A DNA stretch of 23,794 bases from contig JBNGIO010005936.1 of assembly GCA_049999805.1 (NCBI GenBank), forward strand, positions 60,702 to 84,495. The letters are read 5' to 3'. The DNA is from Folioceros fuciformis (Eukaryota > Anthocerotophyta > Anthocerotopsida > Anthocerotales). The translations under genes and the position numbers were made by a program. The notes under the pieces are model-generated. The model was not told where the DNA came from. It saw only the letters and a program-made list of their open reading frames with translations, and ran no database searches. This document shows positions 19,101 to 23,794 of the stretch, piece after piece. How positions within the stretch are numbered: the first letter of the stretch is position 1; each line of letters starts with the position of its first letter.

Positions 19101-21771
19101 GCATGTGCCAGGGGACGAACATAAGGAAGAGGTACTTGTCCAGAGCAGATGTCCACTCGAATGTGGGAGAGTGTGAGAACAATTTGGCGAGAATTCTCCA
19201 CAGACGTAGGGGCAGACTCCACTGACAATAGTCGATGAAAAACCTGACAGCACAGCTTCGAGACATTTTGAGAGACCTCTTTCAATGCCTCACCCGCCCT
19301 TTTATCACTACCCTGGTCTGCTGGCAGGTCAAGCTGTTCAAAATAGGTTAACAATTGCAATGTTGAAACTCGGAGAGCCTTTTCTGGAGAGCTCAAATTG
19401 ACGTGCAAGGCCTCAAGAGCACCTACTGTGGCAGCTGCTCCTAGAGCTGCAGGGTATACTGTGGAGACCTCTCCCTGCTCCTTTGACGCACGAAGGAAAT
19501 CCACAACGGCCATGAGTACATGAGGAGAATCAAGATGGCTCCTTGCAAGATCAAGAAAATGGCTCAAGAGGGATGCACAAGTTGCAGCAGACGCCCCTTC
19601 CAATAGCTTCACATGTGCACAGAGAGCTGCACCTAGCAAAGCCTTCTGGAGCCTGAGATCAACTGTTTCTACACTAGCAAATTTTACGACCTGCTGCTGA
19701 ATTGCAGCATACTCCCAGGCCAAATCTCCATGTTCCTCCCCATGGGCAAACGCATGTGGAAAGCATTCGAACCCAGCCCACAGTAAAGCTGGATCTGTCA
19801 AGGATGCATCCTCCTGACAATCTCCTTGTTCGACTTGACTCTTAAGTTGCATGACAGCTGTTCCAATGAGTTCTACAAGGTATGACTTGATTCGCTTGGT
19901 GTCAGCTGGATACTGTTGCAGGGTGGGGCGAGAATGCCAGCCCAGCTCCTTACACACATCAACCACAAGCGGTAGCACTTGTACAGGATGCATGTCCACA
20001 AAACGATCCAGGAAACCTAATAACCAAGATGCAAAGGTTGAAACGTGAGGCAACCCCAGAGTAACAAATCCTCGAATAAACGGTATCAGCCTGCACAGTG
20101 GAACCAACATATGCAATTTAGGGGCTCATCTCACACAGGAGAGGCTAGATGTAAATCCACATGACGAAGTACCACAACGAACCCTTACTGATAGACGTTG
20201 TCACTCCCAAATGCACCGGCCCAAGAAGGAGCAACTGCAACTATATGAGCTGGGTCTCTCTCAGAATTCCCAGGTTGTGAATGACTCCTTACAAGAGCCA
20301 ACACAAAGCGCAGAATCTCCATTGGCAAACCTGACTGAGACATTTGATGAAGTTTTGCAAGTGAAAGAGGACCTGCAAACGAAACCGTACGAGCAATCCT
20401 CTTCGGGTAGGTAACATTTAGCTGAAGGAGTCTAGGGACAAGGGCAATAAGTGGCTTATAGTCTGTTACACATTGTCCTCGCTTGAATTCCACAATATTG
20501 GCCAGCAAGGCTAGAAGCAATGTCAAGTAAAGATTGTTATCAGGGTCCCCAGTCACGTGCTCCGTCTCCTTGCCCTGCTCCCTGAGTGGAACAGCGTCAA
20601 TCTCGGAATCAGTGACATTAACGGGCTCATCTTCGTGTGCTGTGATGCACGTGGGGCTGGAGGAACATAGTGGAGCTCCAGGTAGCTTAATGTGACGTAC
20701 GTCAATGTCAGAGATGATTGACAAGTGCTTCAGTATCTGCTCGGCCACAAAACTCCAGAGCAGCTCAAGCCTGTTGCGGTCAATGTCTTCAAGAAGATGA
20801 CGGAACACCCCCCAGATGGCCTTCAGCAAGGCCTTGCTTCCTGTCTTCCTCTGAAGGAATGGACTCACCATAGAAGCATCCAGCATACAGACGAGGACTC
20901 GCTTGGCCCTGGAATGTAGAGTTGCGGACCCCTTCATGGCGAAGCTCAACAGCCAACTGGACGCTGTGATTGACCCATCCGACCTATCATGCACCACCTC
21001 AGTAAAGATACTTCGGATTCCTTTCCTCAGCTGTTTCAGAGAGCAGCTCCGAAACAAGTATCCAACAGCTTCAGCAGAGAACTCTTGAACACGAGATTCA
21101 GCATAAAGCCTAAGAGGTCGAGAAACTGTCAAAACCAACGGTATATCCTTCTTCAATGCCTCTGATGTATACTTGAATATCGAGGCCACCGATTTAAACA
21201 CCTGCCCTAACATAGCGGGGTCCCGAACTCCTCCTGCCTGAAGCAAATCCACATACACTTGCAGTAGAGGCTGCAAGAATGGCAGGAACTCAGCCCCCAA
21301 ATCGCGAGCCAAGTCCGAAACCAGACTTAAGATAGGCTCCAGAGACAGGTTTGCATCGATTGTAATATGAGCAGTCAGGACCTGGACAATCTTGTCCTTA
21401 TGAAGAAGCAATTGCGGAAGTGTCTGTACGATGGGGAAAAGCTGTTGATACACCGAATTGAAATCCGCAGCGGCATTCAGCTCCTTCCATGCTATCAAAC
21501 TTTCATGGAAGAATGACGACCCCTGCGAAGGCTGAAACTTGACAGGAGCAAGACTTCGAAAAACATCGATTTCTAGCTCATCCACCAGCTCCGCAGCACT
21601 TTTGAACTGCAAAAAGACCATTGCAAGACAATGTGAGATGTGATTCCCAGCGACACATCCAAGGCAAAAACATTCAGAGGACCAAGAAAAAAGAACCATA
21701 CGTACCACAAAACGCTTGGACCCAGGTCCCTTGTTAAGGCTCTTGAGCGGTTGCCCCGGCCCACGCCCCAT
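13130..21771 (-). CDS. UTP20: UTP20 (DRIM) small-subunit processome HEAT-repeat protein, three exons
   Basis: The exons are 21771-21706, 21606-20189 and 20090-13130. They join in frame to 8,445 nt (2,814 aa), like human UTP20 (about 2,785 aa) and somewhat longer than Arabidopsis. Both introns (99 and 98 bp) are GT-AG, with donors GTG|GTACGT and CA|GTAAGG. The ATG at 21771 begins MGRGPGQPLKSLNKGPG, followed by the characteristic EIDVFRSLAPVKF and GSSFFHESLIAWKELN. The rest is a very long array of alpha-helical HEAT-like repeats. An acidic, low-complexity insert lies around the middle third, and the C-terminus is strongly basic (KKRSQKRRK), typical of nucleolar targeting. UTP20 is needed for 18S rRNA maturation as a scaffold of the nucleolar 90S pre-ribosome. 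The third exon is one uninterrupted 6,961-nt coding block, striking next to the intron-rich neighbours. Confidence 0.95.
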
Positions 21772-22233
21772 GATTCGACGACGGTCGTGAGGTCGACAAA
21801 TCGAAAATTTCAGAGTCACACCCAACACTTCAAATACTTGTGCACAGAATGAGGTTCATCCTCAAAAGCTGTTCCCGCATGCACCGACTCGAAGGGCGCC
21901 GGAATTCATTATCACAACCCTATGAGCTGCTGCAGTTGGGTAATGCGTAGTTGAACGAATTGAGAGCTCCCGTTACCCTGCAAAATACATGTCATGAGGT
22001 TGGCAACAGCATACTCCTCTGAAGGAGCTTCAACCCACATGAGCTGCAGTCGGATGTTATATTTACCCCTTCTGTACACGGAACTGTGATACTTTTCTTT
22101 TTTGCCATTGTTAACGGGTCATACATGCATATGTAGCCGGACATCGTCTCGGGCAGTTTACTATTCAGAAAATGTTCTCCTGAAAAGATCTCTATATAGA
22201 GAACATACACGTTCTTCCTATCTAGGTTTAAGA

Positions 22234-22244
22234 TTTAGGGTTTA
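22234..22244 (-). promoter_or_regulatory. Telo-box (AAACCCTA) upstream of UTP20
   Basis: The plus strand reads tttagggttta, giving AAACCCTA on the minus strand at 22243-22236. It lies about 465 bp upstream of the UTP20 ATG. A partial copy (taggttta) lies at 22223-22230 and a ttaggg at 22252-22257. Telo-boxes are an established element of plant promoters for ribosomal-protein and ribosome-biogenesis genes. That it acts here is inference. Confidence 0.6.
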
Positions 22245-22360
22245 AGGGCCGTTAGGGTGATGGCACAACTGTAGCCCTCGGGCGCCACGCAGGCGGTGGA
22301 GCTGGCAGTTAGGTACGTGCGAGAGCGTGCAAAGCGAAGAGCGCGGTTGTCCTATAATTA

Positions 22361-22366
22361 GGCCCA
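22361..22366. promoter_or_regulatory. Site II element (GGCCCA / TGGGCC)
   Basis: GGCCCA lies about 120 bp beyond the telo-box. Plant ribosomal-protein promoters commonly combine telo-boxes with TGGGCY site II motifs bound by TCP factors. A six-base motif alone is weak, so the support comes from the pairing. Confidence 0.45.
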
Positions 22367-22369
22367 CTT

Positions 22370-22870
22370 GGCTACCTCATCGTCAGTTCTTGGTCTGTGT
22401 TTCTTGCTCCACCTTCTGCATCTTCGTCTTGATCTTGCGCTCCTCGCCATCGCACTGCGGTGCCTCGTTGTGTCGCTCATCTTGAGCTCTGATATGCGGT
22501 CATTAGCGGCGGCGCGTCGTCTGCGCGATCTTTTGCGTAGGAGGTCTCCTGACTGGGCTTGAAATTGGCATGGGAAGAGGTTGTCGTCCTTCTCTCAAGC
22601 CTGTTCAGGTCCAATTGGGAATCCTCCTGCAACTTTCGGATCTGGCTGTGCCAATTCAAGGTGCAGATAGTGTGCTCGTTGCAGAATCTGCTGTCCAATA
22701 ACTCTACGTCAAGATTCGGACCGTTTGAGCTGCGCGAAGTTTCCAATTGGAGATCCAAGATCGTTGTGCTGCCTGTTACCTTTCACTGCGCTTGTTTGCC
22801 TATGTCCTCTTCGAAGTTGTTTCGATGGTTAGCTCGTACTCATGGTACTGGCGCTTGTGGAGACATTTAG
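22370..22870 (-). pseudogene. Possible decayed coiled-coil coding sequence
   Basis: On the minus strand, fragments in different frames look like charged coiled coil. HEYELTIETTSKR lies near 22830. A longer stretch at 22758-22477 includes IRKLQEDSQLDLNRLERR. A fragment reading EERKIKTKMQKVEQETQTKN lies near 22440-22380. Stops and frame changes separate them. The combination suggests a broken gene or element fragment, but no family is recognised and it could be chance. Confidence 0.22.
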
Positions 22871-23511
22871 ATGTTGTTGCTACCTGGGTCTAACTCTACG
22901 CTGTACTGTATATGGTTGTAGCTAAGGATACGCTGCGTTACTCGCAGCTTACTGGCGGTGCCAATCATGAGTCACCACACCAGATCCTCATACCTCGCAC
23001 TTCGTCGGTGTAGCTCTTTCAATTAGAATTTCCGGCGACTTATTACCGACATTGTGCTAGACTGCGCTTTGATTTTCTTTCTTCCGTCGTCGTAAGCAAA
23101 GGGATCTACTTGTGGGTAGTGAGTGGAGAATGTGAATGCCTCTTTGCTCCCTGAAATTTCTGAGTGTTGTCACCTTCTGTCCGCAATTATGTCTGATTTT
23201 GCAAGACTCTGATGCGATGAGATAATAATCTGCAGTTTTGTCCTCTACGTCTGTGTACTGCAAATGGTAAGCATGGAAGTTCATGAAGTGCACGTCAAAA
23301 CCTGCAGTCAGGACGAAGTAGTTTTCTCTAAGAATGAGACGACGCGACGTACTGCTACCACTTGCTCCATAATTACTGCCCAACTATTCACGATTGGGAC
23401 GGGATGATATCAGATCAGAGATTATTATACTATAATTCCTAAGATGAGAGACCAGGCCATAGCTCTATATGTACTGTAGTTGCTAAGGCCATAGCTCCAG
23501 ACCAGCTAAAA

Positions 23512-23549
23512 GGAGACTACCCCAACCGTGGGAGACTACCCCAACCGTG
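23512..23549 (+). repeat. Perfect tandem repeat, 2 x 19 bp
   Basis: The unit ggagactaccccaaccgtg occurs at 23512-23530 and again immediately at 23531-23549 without a mismatch. It lies about 90 bp upstream of the TATA box of RPS16. The exact match of abutting copies suggests a recent duplication. A factor-binding role is possible but not shown. Confidence 0.85.
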
Positions 23550-23636
23550 TGGCATGGGTTGGTGTATCTCCGAGAGGCCTGAAAATCCTAAACCTGACTT
23601 CTGTCTACGAATGTCAACAATCTTCAGCTGGTAAGC

Positions 23637-23646
23637 TATATAAATA
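23637..23646 (+). promoter_or_regulatory. TATA box of RPS16
   Basis: The sequence tatataaata, in the context gcTATATAAATAgg, is a strong plant TATA box 39-48 bp upstream of the RPS16 ATG. Transcription would then start near 23668, giving a leader of only about 15-20 nt and skipping the out-of-frame ATG at 23653. Confidence 0.7.
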
Positions 23647-23684
23647 GGCTCCATGGGGACGAGACCCACCTGTCACACGCAGCA

Positions 23685-23794
23685 ATGGCAGTGCCACCAG
23701 CTCCCGTGGGCTCTGTGCAATGCTTCGGGCGGAAGAAAACGGCTGTGGCTGTCACCCACTGCAAGCGGGGTCGAGGTCTGATCAAAATCAATGG
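23685..23794 (+). CDS. RPS16: Ribosomal protein S16 (uS9), 40S subunit, 5' part
   Basis: The ATG at 23685 opens 36 codons plus two bases before the window ends. The translation contains [20 protein letters not shown] and continues LIKIN, the nearly invariant N-terminus of cytosolic eukaryotic ribosomal protein S16 (uS9). Plant S16 proteins are about 145 aa, so roughly three quarters lie beyond the window. This protein sits in the head of the 40S subunit, and its C-terminal tail, not seen here, reaches the decoding region. It diverges from UTP20, which builds the same subunit. No intron occurs in the visible part. Confidence 0.97.
   Translation, partial: MAVPPAPVGSVQCFGRKKTAVAVTHCKRGRGLIKIN

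Larger units (their letters stand above)
21772..23684. other. Divergent promoter region between UTP20 and RPS16
   Basis: About 1.9 kb separates the head-to-head genes. The UTP20-proximal part has a telo-box and a site II motif. The RPS16-proximal part has a TATA box and a short tandem repeat. In between, 22370-22870 shows remnants of coiled-coil-like reading frames on the minus strand. A TTG-initiated minus-strand frame at 23383-23057 (108 codons) resembles nothing I know. Confidence 0.55.

Noticed and set aside
22225-22257. Telomere-like TTTAGGG units as an interstitial telomere
   Set aside because: Only one complete unit with partial copies, at a promoter position. A telo-box explains it better.
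23057-23383. 108-codon minus-strand frame upstream of RPS16
   Set aside because: It starts only with TTG and matches nothing I recognise, so it is not listed as a gene. A spliced exon cannot be fully excluded.

Overview
The window looks like nuclear DNA from a streptophyte plant with a compact genome. Eight genes are packed into about 24 kb. Their introns are short, 74-123 bp wherever I could fix both splice sites. The proteins are plant types: a DWARF27-family protein, plant-type RAD51C and COX7a-like proteins, and a plant GDSL esterase. Moderate GC content and short introns would fit a hornwort or a spikemoss better than an AT-rich moss; this is inference only. A run of 100 N marks an assembly gap.

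Layout, left to right. Positions 1-1038 hold no gene I can support. A small secreted cysteine-rich, lipid-transfer-like protein (1039-1449, +) lies tail to tail with a five-exon GDSL esterase/lipase (3166-1575, -). Next on the minus strand come a single-exon GT31 galactosyltransferase-like protein (4736-3603) and a probable plastid multi-pass membrane protein of unknown function (6205-5111), whose N-terminal part is broken by the gap. An AT-rich intergenic region follows, with a 15-base match to the Tn5 mosaic end at 6522-6536. Then come a complete five-exon DWARF27-family gene (8589-7396, -) and, divergent from it, a seven-exon RAD51C gene (9769-11226, +). A two-exon COX7a-like gene (12031-12342, +) converges on the very large UTP20 gene (21771-13130, -). 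The start of ribosomal protein S16 (23685 to the window end, +) diverges from UTP20.

Most genes are unrelated housekeeping or metabolic genes. The one functional pairing is UTP20 (small-subunit processome) with RPS16 (40S subunit): they are head to head across 1.9 kb that carries a telo-box and a site II motif, both usual in plant ribosome-related promoters.

I found no tRNA, rRNA, CRISPR array, complete transposon or obviously novel multi-gene system. The points most worth checking are the Tn5-like sequence beside the gap, a RAD51C model without the usual N-terminal region, two introns that are multiples of three and free of stops, a hairpin followed by interlocked inverted repeats downstream of COX7a, and the single 6,961-nt coding exon of UTP20.
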